Origin: Phocaeicola plebeius
GTDB lineage: Bacteria > Bacteroidota > Bacteroidia > Bacteroidales > Bacteroidaceae
DNA: 9,743 nt
Reading direction: 5' to 3'
NCBI GenBank assembly: GCA_004558305.1
Contig: SFDG01000081.1
Coordinates: 1-9,743 of the forward strand
The notes under the pieces are model-generated. The model was not told the DNA's origin, searched no databases, and saw only the letters and a program-made list of their open reading frames with translations. Both the position numbers and the translations under genes were made by a program. Positions 1 to 6,648 of the stretch are shown here, piece after piece (positions within the stretch are counted from its first letter, which is position 1; every line of letters begins with the position of its first letter).

Positions 1-1
1 T

Positions 2-1474
2 GCTACCGTTATCGACAACGACAATGACGGCAAGGCTGACCTGGTTGTCTACCTGCCTGTTACCGTTGCTAAGGTCACTTATGCTGGTACCAAGTCCATT
101 ACCGCTGGTGCTTCTTATAAGTATGAGGACCATGACATTGTCAGCGGTCTGGAAAAGGACGACTATGTTGTTATCACCGCCAAGGCTAACACCGCTAAGG
201 ACCGTGCTAACATCGTAAAGGCTGACATCGTTTCTGGCAAGGTCACTGCTACCAAGGCTGGCAAGATCCAGATCGACAGCAAGTGGTACACCCTGGCTGG
301 CGGCATGACTGTCAATAGCTACAAAGTGGGCGATTCCTACGATGTTGCTGTTTACAACGGCTTCGCTTTCTCCTCTGATGTTACCGAAGAAGCTTCCAAG
401 GAGATCCTGTTTGTGTCCGGTGCCAAGAAGTTTGACAATTACGCTGGCGAAACGACCGGAACCGTCGATGCAAAGGCGTACTTCCTGGATAAGAGCTACA
501 AAACCATTACCATTACCAAGATTGATGGCAAGAAGCTGGAAGCGGACTTGACCGATGAGCAGATTGGTGTGCTCTACACCTACACCATCAAGGATGGGAA
601 CTATGAGCTGAAAACCCTGAACGACACCAACAACAAGGCTGGTTATAAGAACCACGCTGATAAGGCCACCTTCAAGACCGATAAGGATACCATCGGCGGC
701 TACGCAATTGCTGATGACGCAGTTATCTTTGTTAAGGATAAGGCAGAGACCAAGATCATGACTGGTAAGACCGTGAAGGACTGGAACGCTGACTTTGGTA
801 CCAGAGGTGAGGTCCTGGTTTCTGAGATCAACGGCATCAAGTATGTTAAGGTTGCTGCTCTGGTTGGCTCTAAAGATAAACCGACTGCCTCCGGCGATTA
901 TCTGTACGCTTACCTGACTGAAGATGCTTACATCGGTCAGACCAAGGACGCGGATAAGGATGATGCACTGGTCTTCACCGTGTTCGGTGAAAAGGGTGCT
1001 GCTACTCTGTATGACACCGATGATGTTAACGATGAAAATTACAATGTGGCTAACTTCAAGAAGGGTCAGCTGATTGAGTATAAGGAAGACGGCGACAAGA
1101 TCATCGAGGTCAAGGTCGTTTCCGGCGCAGACGCTATCAAGACTGCCCAGATCAAGACCGTTGCTATCACCGGTGTTGAGGACAAGAACAAGGGCCTGGT
1201 CTACTTCCTGGATTCTACCACAGACGCTGCTCCTTCCAACACTGGTAAGTCTACCTCTCTGAAGCTGGATGAGGATGCTTACTTCGTGAAGATCGACGAC
1301 GCTGAGAACACCGCTGAGGCTGGTTCTCGCAGCGAAGTCACCGTTGCTCACTCTGAGACGAACGGCAAGAAGACCGCTAACGCTTACATCGCAGTTGTGG
1401 ACGGCAAGATCGTTGCTGTTTACTACGACGTTGATAAGCTGGATGACGGTATTCAGTTCACTGATGCTGAGTAA
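2..1474 (+). CDS. SLH-family cell-surface (S-layer-like) protein, 5' partial
   Basis: The frame is open from base 2 to the TAA at 1472-1474, giving 490 residues of a protein whose N-terminus lies outside the window; the in-frame ATG at 305 is internal. The sequence is Lys/Asp/Thr/Val-rich, cysteine-free and beta-strand-like, as expected of an exported wall protein. Near the start it has the acidic stretch DNDNDGKAD, a D-x-D-x-D-G pattern resembling a calcium-binding loop, followed by VVYLPVTVAKVTYAG. The same block occurs in the minus-strand protein at the other end (DNDNDGKVD, then VVYLPVTVAKVTYAG), so the two are paralogues; similarity fades toward the C-termini. The SLH repeats that would anchor it are inferred from that paralogue, not seen here. 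Codons are strongly biased to GCT, GTT, AAC and AAG, which suggests high expression. A terminator follows 26 bp after the stop. Ligand and exact function are unknown. Confidence 0.8.
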   Translation, partial: ATVIDNDNDGKADLVVYLPVTVAKVTYAGTKSITAGASYKYEDHDIVSGLEKDDYVVITAKANTAKDRANIVKADIVSGKVTATKAGKIQIDSKWYTLAGGMTVNSYKVGDSYDVAVYNGFAFSSDVTEEASKEILFVSGAKKFDNYAGETTGTVDAKAYFLDKSYKTITITKIDGKKLEADLTDEQIGVLYTYTIKDGNYELKTLNDTNNKAGYKNHADKATFKTDKDTIGGYAIADDAVIFVKDKAETKIMTGKTVKDWNADFGTRGEVLVSEINGIKYVKVAALVGSKDKPTASGDYLYAYLTEDAYIGQTKDADKDDALVFTVFGEKGAATLYDTDDVNDENYNVANFKKGQLIEYKEDGDKIIEVKVVSGADAIKTAQIKTVAITGVEDKNKGLVYFLDSTTDAAPSNTGKSTSLKLDEDAYFVKIDDAENTAEAGSRSEVTVAHSETNGKKTANAYIAVVDGKIVAVYYDVDKLDDGIQFTDAE

Positions 1475-1500
1475 TTTCTAATCTCTCAGCCACCGAACGC

Positions 1501-1528
1501 AAAGCCCCCAGGGTTTCCTGGGGGCTTT
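1501..1528 (+). terminator. Rho-independent terminator of the left surface-protein gene
   Basis: A perfect 12-bp stem (1501-1512 with 1517-1528) encloses the loop GTTT and ends in CTTT; a T-run follows at about 1539-1543. It sits 26 bp after the stop codon. The stem core CCCCCAGG/CCTGGGGG recurs in the terminator of the paralogous gene at 7272-7295. Confidence 0.88.
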
Positions 1529-1552
1529 GCCCTGCCTATTTTTAGAATTGGA

Positions 1553-1581
1553 TTGACATATTCCGTGTGCCCGCGTATACT
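1553..1581 (+). promoter_or_regulatory. Consensus sigma-A promoter of the 1588-1756 RNA
   Basis: The -35 TTGACA (1553-1558) and -10 TATACT (1576-1581) are separated by exactly 17 bp. The predicted start is near A1588. No convincing open reading frame begins in the roughly 170 nt before the terminator, so the first product is an RNA. Confidence 0.85.
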
Positions 1582-1587
1582 ATAAGT

Positions 1588-1756
1588 ACCAGACAGGCAA
1601 CGGCGTGTGTCTGTCGAAGCTGTGACGTAAGAGGGTGTGCCGGTACGCACTGTCTTATGGAGCTTTCAGGAGGGGTTGTGCAGAATACCTCAAACCGGCG
1701 TAGGTCTTTGGGCCGAAAGAAAATGCTCCAAAAGCTCCGCGGAAGCGGAGCTTTTT
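1588..1756 (+). ncRNA. Structured small RNA of about 170 nt, unidentified
   Basis: The unit is bounded by a consensus promoter (1553-1581) and a strong intrinsic terminator (1730-1756). Visible structure: CAGACA 1590-1595 pairs with TGTCTG 1608-1613. A long irregular hairpin spans 1617-1665, with stems AAGCT/AGCTT, CGTAAGA/TCTTATG and GTGTG/CGCAC broken by small internal loops and capped by loop CCGGTA (1640-1645). That loop can pair with ACCGG at 1694-1698, a possible pseudoknot. A small GGTC/GGCC stem lies at about 1703-1714. It does not show the signatures I know for 6S RNA, SRP RNA, tmRNA, RNase P, or SAM, TPP, FMN, c-di-GMP, glycine or T-box leaders. Because it ends just before the nuclease-like gene at 1782, it may be a leader, an attenuator or an RNA antitoxin. 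The identity is open; the existence of a structured transcript is well supported. Confidence 0.65.
1730..1756 (+). terminator. Intrinsic terminator between the small RNA and the 1782 gene
   Basis: AAAAGCTCCGC (1730-1740) pairs perfectly with GCGGAGCTTTT (1745-1755) around a GGAA tetraloop and ends in a run of five T. It lies only 26 nt before the ATG at 1782, so the downstream gene should be expressed mainly by read-through, unless it has an unseen promoter. Confidence 0.9.
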
Positions 1757-1781
1757 GTTTGTAGAAAGAGAGAAGTGCACG

Positions 1782-2372
1782 ATGGACCTTTTGCAGCAAT
1801 GCGCGCAGGAGTTTGAACGACTGCTGGAGATCGAGTATCATATCACTGCCGGGAGAAAAGGGAAAACCGTTGCGTTCACGATCTCTTTTGCCCGCTCAGA
1901 TTTTCACCACCTGGCAGGGTTACATAAACTGAGAGATAACGCAAAAATCGGGCGGGGCCGGAGAGAATCTGTTTTCTTGGATATTTTAGAGGGGAAGTTG
2001 AGTCTGTCACAAATCCAACGCAGTACGTTCTACCCTGAGATGGAGCCACGCCTAATATACTTGGCCCACTTGGAAGCGTTTTTAGATAGCAACGAGTTGA
2101 TTTTCCGGTACAATAGTAAAATGCAGCCATTCTCTAAAATTGAAGCAGACTATCTTCTGGAAAATCGTGTGGAGGATACGTCCGTCTATTTGTTCTTGGT
2201 GCGGAAAAATCAAATCGGCGACGAACATCATGTTTGCCGAACGCTATTTCCAAAATCAAAACTGGATTACGCAAAAGGACAGCCGAAGTACACTCTGCTT
2301 AGAAAAGAGAAACGCAACTTAAAAACGGGAGAGGTCAGCCTTCAGTATGACCGCCTCTCTCCCAAAGAATAA
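1782..2372 (+). CDS. Putative PBECR4-domain (BECR nuclease-fold) protein
   Basis: This is a 196-residue soluble protein without signal peptide or membrane segments. Its diagnostic block is FHHLAGLHKLRD at residues 41-52, followed by ILEGKLSLSQIQRS and a beta-rich C-terminal half (YLFLVRKN; PKYTLLRKEKRNL). I recognise this as PBECR4, a phage or conjugative-element associated domain assigned to the Barnase-EndoU-ColicinE5/D-RelE-like fold. That assignment is from memory of family motifs, and nuclease activity has not been shown here. The ATG at 1782 follows the purine-rich AGAAAGAGAGAAG at a reasonable distance; an upstream TTG at 1755 lies in the terminator T-run and is rejected. The gene is AT-richer than its neighbours, which suggests acquisition by transfer. 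It stands alone after the 1588-1756 RNA and ends at the shared terminator 2379-2414. Alternatively it is a conserved protein without enzymatic activity. Confidence 0.65.
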   Translation: MDLLQQCAQEFERLLEIEYHITAGRKGKTVAFTISFARSDFHHLAGLHKLRDNAKIGRGRRESVFLDILEGKLSLSQIQRSTFYPEMEPRLIYLAHLEAFLDSNELIFRYNSKMQPFSKIEADYLLENRVEDTSVYLFLVRKNQIGDEHHVCRTLFPKSKLDYAKGQPKYTLLRKEKRNLKTGEVSLQYDRLSPKE

Positions 2373-2378
2373 AAATAG

Positions 2379-2414
2379 CCAGCCGACAGCGCACTTGTGG
2401 ATGCTGTCGGCTGG
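2379..2414. terminator. Bidirectional terminator between convergent genes
   Basis: A perfect 12-bp inverted repeat (CCAGCCGACAGC 2379-2390 and its complement 2403-2414) lies between the stop at 2372 (+) and the stop at 2433 (-). Read on the minus strand it is followed by CTATTTTTATT, a good U-tract; on the plus strand only by GTTCAGTTTGTCTT, which is weaker. Confidence 0.85.
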
Positions 2415-2432
2415 GTTCAGTTTGTCTTAAAA

Positions 2433-3386
2433 TTAGTTCACGGCGTGGAAGGTATCCTCTTTAATGCTGTTGCCGGTGATGTTGGTGACGGTGAGCTTGC
2501 TGCCGTCGCGGGTGAGGGTGAAGATGCCCCAGAAGGCTTCGTCGCCCTCCTGGTCCCACTGGAACTGGACGGACCCGGCGGGGTAGCGGCTGGAGGACTG
2601 GATGACGTAAAAGCTGCCGCGGTGGGTCACGTCGTCGGTGTAGGTCATGCTGCCGTCGGCGGAGAAGCTGAGGGTGGTGCTGTCGCCCTGCCAGGAGCCG
2701 AGGAAGTCGGCGTCGGCGTTGGGATCTTCGGTCTGGTAGATGCTGAAATCGTAGATCTTGGGGCTGTCGGGCAGGGCTACGGTGCCGTCGCAGAGGCTCA
2801 GGCAGGGGTTATAGGACCAGGTCTCACCGTTGCTGGTGACGGTGACGAGCAGGTTCGGCAGCACGTCGCTGACGTTGCAGGTCAGGATCACCGGCACGCC
2901 CTCGCCCTCGTAGAGGGTCTCCCCGGCCTTGCCCTCCTGGCTGTTCTCGTCGATGGTCCAGGTCTGGACGGTGACTTTGGCCCCGTGGTCGCGGGGGACG
3001 ATGCAGTAGACTTCATTGCCCTCCTGGGTCACGGTCTGGCTCTGGGGGAAGTCCTTCAGGAAGGGGTACTGTTCCCAGTAGCCGCCCTTCTCCAGGAGCG
3101 AGTCGATCGTGGCCCCGGTGACGGTGCTGCCCAGGTAGGCGATGCCGCAGAGGTAGTCGCCGGACTTGAGGGTGTCCCGGAAGGTCGTGAGGGAGACGTC
3201 CTCGGCGGCGTCGGTCTGGGCCGTATCGGCGGCGTTGTCGGCGCTGTCGGCGGCGTCCGCGGCGGACGTGTCCGGGGTCGTGTCGGGGTTTGTCGTGTCG
3301 GGTTGGTCCGTGTTCCCGCCGCAGGCCGTCATGGAGAGGGCCAGCAGGGCGGCCAGGCCCAGGGCGGTCAAGCGTTTTTCAAACAT
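2433..3386 (-). CDS. Secreted lipoprotein with lipocalin-like C-terminal domain
   Basis: This 317-residue protein has a classic type II signal: MFEKR, a hydrophobic core, then lipobox MTAC with Cys22 as the lipidation site, so it should be anchored on the outer face of the membrane. Residues 26-63 are a low-complexity Asp/Thr/Ala/Pro linker. A middle domain covers about 64-235 (including KVTVQTWTIDE and VLPNLLVTVTSNGETW). The C-terminal part, starting at FLGSWQGDSTTLSFSADGSM, has the G-x-W ... F-x-x-D-G pattern of small lipocalin-like beta-barrel domains common in clostridial lipoproteins. The start is supported by AAAAGGAGAG about 10 nt upstream of ATG. A second lipoprotein gene lies 261 bp upstream in the same direction, but palindromic repeats separate them and no convincing promoter was seen. 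Ligand unknown. The long plus-strand open frame over this region is only a GC-rich shadow. Confidence 0.85.
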   Translation of the reverse strand: MFEKRLTALGLAALLALSMTACGGNTDQPDTTNPDTTPDTSAADAADSADNAADTAQTDAAEDVSLTTFRDTLKSGDYLCGIAYLGSTVTGATIDSLLEKGGYWEQYPFLKDFPQSQTVTQEGNEVYCIVPRDHGAKVTVQTWTIDENSQEGKAGETLYEGEGVPVILTCNVSDVLPNLLVTVTSNGETWSYNPCLSLCDGTVALPDSPKIYDFSIYQTEDPNADADFLGSWQGDSTTLSFSADGSMTYTDDVTHRGSFYVIQSSSRYPAGSVQFQWDQEGDEAFWGIFTLTRDGSKLTVTNITGNSIKEDTFHAVN

Positions 3387-3440
3387 AGAGAACTCTCCTT
3401 TTTAGAATGTTTTTTATCTGTTCTATCCTTGTCGGATGAT

Positions 3441-3498
3441 TTCACTGGATTATTTCGTCGGCTCACTTTGCCGAACCACTTCACTGGATCACTTCGTA
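3441..3498. repeat. Short imperfect direct repeat, two copies
   Basis: TTCACTGGATTATTTCGTC at 3441-3459 recurs as TTCACTGGATCACTTCGTA at 3480-3498, with three mismatches and a 39-bp period. The second copy runs directly into the inverted repeat at 3496, so they may be parts of one intergenic repeat unit. Confidence 0.6.
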
Positions 3499-3600
3499 GG
3501 GGCCGCAGACCTCTGCGGCCCGTAGCCTGCCGAGTAGTACAATGTTTCGAGACAAAGCAAGGCCCTTTACGAACGGGCCGCAGGGGTCTGCGGCCCCTAC
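3496..3600. repeat. Nested palindromic intergenic repeat (REP/MITE-like)
   Basis: The 28-bp arms 3496-3523 and 3573-3600 are inverted copies of each other with one mismatch (27/28). Each arm is itself a hairpin: GGCCGCAG/CTGCGGCC around ACCT (3501-3520) and around GGGT (3576-3595). The roughly 50-bp centre holds no gene. The element lies between two lipoprotein genes and begins with GTAGGGGCCGC at both outer ends. I see no clear target-site duplication and no transposase. It could act as a transcription attenuator between the two genes. The family is probably multicopy in the genome; that is inference. Confidence 0.85.
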
Positions 3601-3647
3601 AAATGTACAAAATAAAATATATGTGTAAGAGCAAATATAGTGGCTAG

Positions 3648-4478
3648 TTAATGGCTGCTGACGCTGAAGCTGCTGACGATGGACTGGATGTCCTCGTTCC
3701 AGACGCCCTCGTAGGTCTCCCCGGCGAAGTAGAGGTAGGCAGCGTACATGGGGTAGGTCTTGGTGCCCAGGTCCTTGCCGAAGGGGACGAGGATCTCACT
3801 GTGCCAGCCGTTGGCGTCTTGGTAGACGATGGCGCGGGCGCTGTAGCCGGAGACGGTGAGGTCGAGGGTCTGGTAGTTCTCGATGCTCTCGTCCACGGCC
3901 TTGGCGTCGAAGCCGGCCAGCCACTCGTCCACCCGCTCCTGGGTGTCCAGCTTGGTGATCCAGCCCTTCACGCCGTCGTCGGTGTAGAGGTCGGAGACGC
4001 CCGCCGGGTCCTCGTGGTAGCGCTCGGTGGGATAGCGGACGGCGTAGAGGCCGCCGTAGCAGTTGAAGGTGGCGTGGGTGGCGGCGGGGTCGCTGTCGCT
4101 GGTGGGGGCCGTGCCTTCTTGCGTCAGCGTGTATTCCACGCCGGAGAGATCCAGGGTCAGCGTCCCGCCGGCGAGCGTCCCGGTGCCGACGGTCTTCCCG
4201 GCCACGGTCATGGTGAAGTTCTCCCCGGAGACCGTCCACTCGGCTTCGTCAGAGCCTTCGGTCAAAAACGTCGTCATCGTCCCGTCCGCGTGGAGCTGGA
4301 CCCACTTCCCGGCGGGGTTCATGGTCAGCTGGTCCATGGCGATGGACACGCAGTCATACCGCCCCAGATAGGCGACGTTGGCCTGGGTCACATCCCCGTC
4401 CGGCGTGGAGCTGGTCTGGCAGGCGGTCAGCCCCACGCTGAGCAGACCGGCCAGGAAAATCACAGAAATTTTTTTCAT
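3648..4478 (-). CDS. Secreted lipoprotein, beta-rich, unknown ligand
   Basis: The frame is open further upstream, but the start is placed at the ATG at 4478-4476, because this gives MKKISVIFL, a hydrophobic core and lipobox LTAC with Cys20; the 63 extra upstream codons overlap the promoter and look non-coding. The product is 276 residues. Residues of about 36-125 form a lipocalin-like pattern: YLGRYDC, then W-x-x-L-x-x-D-G-T-M, then repeating G-T-G-T-L and L-D-L-S-G-V strands. The C-terminal half (from FNCYGGLYAVRYPTERYHED) is a second domain with many aromatic residues, ending in SIVSSFSVSSH. The ribosome site (AGAGAGGA) is weak and about 15 nt from the ATG. A promoter is visible at 4515-4543. 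It may be co-expressed with the lipoprotein gene downstream. No specific function can be assigned. Confidence 0.8.
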   Translation of the reverse strand: MKKISVIFLAGLLSVGLTACQTSSTPDGDVTQANVAYLGRYDCVSIAMDQLTMNPAGKWVQLHADGTMTTFLTEGSDEAEWTVSGENFTMTVAGKTVGTGTLAGGTLTLDLSGVEYTLTQEGTAPTSDSDPAATHATFNCYGGLYAVRYPTERYHEDPAGVSDLYTDDGVKGWITKLDTQERVDEWLAGFDAKAVDESIENYQTLDLTVSGYSARAIVYQDANGWHSEILVPFGKDLGTKTYPMYAAYLYFAGETYEGVWNEDIQSIVSSFSVSSH

Positions 4479-4514
4479 GGGTCGTGTGTTCGTCCTCTCT
4501 GTTGAGCTAGTCTC

Positions 4515-4543
4515 ATTGTACGCAATCGCGCGAAAAAAGTCCA
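4515..4543 (-). promoter_or_regulatory. Likely promoter of the 3648-4478 lipoprotein gene
   Basis: On the minus strand, TGGACT (4543-4538) and TACAAT (4520-4515) are 17 bp apart. The -10 is strong and the -35 weak. It lies 36 bp upstream of the chosen ATG, which supports the short start. Confidence 0.6.
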
Positions 4544-4570
4544 CCCGGATTTGCGGGATCGGGCGAAAAA

Positions 4571-4599
4571 TGTGGAAAACTTGTTGAGAATGTGGACAA
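4571..4599. promoter_or_regulatory. Pair of DnaA-box-like 9-mers
   Basis: TGTGGAAAA (4571-4579) and TGTGGACAA (4591-4599) each differ by one base from TGTGGATAA, the complement of the DnaA box TTATCCACA. They are in direct orientation with a 20-bp period and lie just upstream of the lipoprotein promoter. Short AT-rich 9-mers arise by chance, so this is weak. Confidence 0.25.
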
Positions 4600-4690
4600 A
4601 TGGAGTCTGCCTCCGCCAGATGGATTGGATGGGCGCTTCCGTGGGGTGCGTGGGTACGTTGGTACACGGCGGACTGCTGCCTGCAACGCA

Positions 4691-4834
4691 GCCCTCATCC
4701 GTCCGCTTCGCGGCCACCTTCCCCCCAAGGGAAGGCTTTTTTAGGTGGTACCACCCTGCAAAATTGTACTGCGTTACCAGAGCCTTCCCCTGGGGGGAAG
4801 GTGCCCCAGTGCGCACACTGGGGCGGATGAGGGC
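4691..4834. repeat. MITE-like palindromic element, 144 bp
   Basis: Perfect 11-bp terminal inverted repeats GCCCTCATCCG (4691-4701) and CGGATGAGGGC (4824-4834) bound the element. Inside are matched subterminal hairpins: CCTTCCC/GGGAAGG on the left (about 4717-4735), CCTTCCCC/GGGGAAGG on the right (about 4783-4801), and GCCCCAGTG/CACTGGGGC around CGCA (4803-4824). The two halves are inverted versions of each other with a divergent centre. No transposase, open frame or clear target duplication is seen. It occupies most of the gap between the lipoprotein promoter and the cysK terminator; the rest of that gap (about 4600-4690) holds nothing recognisable. Confidence 0.85.
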
Positions 4835-4883
4835 CACGTTCCGCAAGGAATCGGTTGTGTACTAACGTAAGATGGCTCGACAC

Positions 4884-4914
4884 GAAAGGCCCTCCCAATT
4901 CGGGAGAGCCTTTC
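4884..4914 (-). terminator. Terminator downstream of cysK
   Basis: GAAAGGC and GCCTTTC flank an inner CTCCC/GGGAG stem with one mismatch and a five-base loop, about 60 bp after the cysK stop. The U-tract on the minus strand is short (CTTTCGTG), so termination may be partial; the hairpin could work on either strand. Confidence 0.65.
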
Positions 4915-4975
4915 ATATTTGAGTATGTCAGTCAATGGAGAGGATTTTCAAGACTAGGAAAGGATGCAGAGGATC

Positions 4976-5908
<933 letters not shown>

Positions 5909-5957
5909 GATGATTTCCTCCTAATATATGCAGTAAAATAGTTTATGTATCCGTGTC

Positions 5958-5980
5958 GGTTGGTTTTCTTGTTACCAACC
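5958..5980 (-). promoter_or_regulatory. Hairpin in the cysK 5' leader
   Basis: GGTTGGT (5958-5964) and ACCAACC (5974-5980) form a perfect 7-bp inverted repeat with a 9-base loop, in the transcribed leader about 50 nt upstream of the cysK ATG. It shares the bases AACC with the adjacent operator-like site, so it may be a leader stem, a second operator, or coincidence. Confidence 0.45.
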
Positions 5981-5993
5981 TTTCAAGTAGGTT
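5977..5993. promoter_or_regulatory. Operator-like palindrome 1, at the cysK transcription start
   Basis: AACCT-N7-AGGTT, a 17-bp interrupted palindrome, lies just downstream of the cysK -10, over the expected transcription start. Its 16-mer CCTTTCAAGTAGGTTT (5979-5994) matches the site at 6021-6036 at 12 of 16 positions. The size and symmetry suit an Rrf2 dimer; the regulator at 6161 is the natural candidate. Confidence 0.5.
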
Positions 5994-6000
5994 TGTGTGC

Positions 6001-6029
6001 ATTATACTTGCATTTCACCCCCTTGTCAA
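6001..6029 (-). promoter_or_regulatory. Consensus promoter of cysK
   Basis: On the minus strand TTGACA (6029-6024) and TATAAT (6006-6001) are 17 bp apart, a perfect sigma-A promoter. A start near 5994 gives a leader of about 85 nt. Such a strong promoter makes control by repression likely. Confidence 0.92.
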
Positions 6030-6036
6030 TAGGTTT
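6021..6036. promoter_or_regulatory. Operator-like site 2, overlapping the cysK -35
   Basis: CCTTGTCAATAGGTTT contains the complement of the -35 hexamer and repeats the site at 5979-5994 with a start-to-start distance of 42 bp, four helical turns. Occupancy would block RNA polymerase. The palindrome is less complete here (AACCT-N7-AGG). Confidence 0.45.
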
Positions 6037-6097
6037 TTGCGGGAAATTTTGAAAAAATCCAAAAAAGTTTTTTCCAGAAAAAAGTGGCGCTTCCCTC

Positions 6098-6126
6098 TTG
6101 CTTTCCCACTTACCTTGCATTATACT
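6098..6126 (+). promoter_or_regulatory. Promoter of the Rrf2-family regulator gene
   Basis: TTGCTT (6098-6103) and TATACT (6121-6126) are 17 bp apart, giving a start near 6133 and a short leader of about 28 nt. The AACCT/AGGTT motif is not seen here, so autoregulation is not supported by that motif. Confidence 0.7.
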
Positions 6127-6160
6127 AGGAATAATAACAACAGAAAGAAGGTGGAAGGGA

Positions 6161-6595
6161 ATGATGATCTCCACGAAGGGGCGCTATGCCCTTCGGTTTT
6201 TGGTAGACATTGCGGAGCACCAGGCGGAGGGCTACGTCCCCCTGAAGGACGTAGCGGAGCGCCAGGGCATCTCCGAAAAATATCTGGAAAGCATCGTCAA
6301 GACCTTAGTCCGGGCAGATGTCCTCACCGGCCTGCGCGGCAAAGGCGGCGGCTATCGCCTGCGCAAGTCCCCGGACCAATATGGCGTGCGCGAAATCTTG
6401 TCTCTCCTGGAAGGCCCCTTAGTCCCCGTGGCCTGTCTCGGCCCCGGCGACCAGAGCTGCGACCGCATGACCAGCTGCCGGACCCTCCCCCTCTGGCAGG
6501 GCCTGGAGCAGGTGATCCAGGAGTACCTGGACAAATACACCATCGCCGACCTCATGGCCCGCGATGACAGCGCCGGGTTCGATTATGTGATCTAA
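6161..6595 (+). CDS. Rrf2/IscR-like transcriptional regulator with three cysteines
   Basis: This 144-residue DNA-binding protein starts MMISTKGRYALR, the hallmark opening of the Rrf2 family. The winged helix covers about 26-68: helix-turn-helix LKDVAERQGISEKYLESIV and wing GLRGKGGGYRL. Then comes the dimerisation helix with LEGPLVPV. Cys92, Cys100 and Cys106 (C-X7-C-X5-C) match the Fe-S ligand region of IscR-type members, which Bacillus CymR lacks, so cluster or redox sensing is likely. The start is either ATG at 6161 or 6164; AAGGTGG at 6148-6154 fits both. It is divergent from cysK, the probable target, and may also regulate Fe-S assembly genes elsewhere. The subfamily (IscR-like or cysteine-responsive CymR-like) cannot be settled from sequence alone, so no symbol is given. 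Confidence 0.92.
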   Translation: MMISTKGRYALRFLVDIAEHQAEGYVPLKDVAERQGISEKYLESIVKTLVRADVLTGLRGKGGGYRLRKSPDQYGVREILSLLEGPLVPVACLGPGDQSCDRMTSCRTLPLWQGLEQVIQEYLDKYTIADLMARDDSAGFDYVI

Positions 6596-6648
6596 ATGAT
6601 CCGAGCCGCGGCACACCATATCATATAATTTAAGATACCATGAAAAGA

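Noticed and set aside
1588..1756. 6S RNA, SRP RNA or a known riboswitch
   Set aside because: There is no terminal closing stem with a central bubble for 6S, no SRP GGAAGCAGC-type motif, and none of the conserved cores I know for common riboswitches.
1567..1764. Open frame across the small RNA
   Set aside because: It starts inside the promoter and ends in the terminator, with no ribosome site and no protein-like composition.
1755..1781. Upstream TTG start for the PBECR4-like gene
   Set aside because: The TTG lies in the terminator T-run and would add nine unlikely residues; ATG 1782 has the purine-rich site.
2397..3647. Long plus-strand open frame of 416 codons
   Set aside because: It is the antisense shadow of a GC-rich lipoprotein gene: Gly/Val/Ala-rich, no recognisable domain, and it crosses a bidirectional terminator and a repeat.
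4571..4599. Replication origin
   Set aside because: Only two imperfect boxes, no dnaA or dnaN nearby, and no AT-rich unwinding region.
4479..4667. N-terminal extension of the second lipoprotein
   Set aside because: It would bury the signal peptide 63 residues inside the protein and its codons overlap the promoter.
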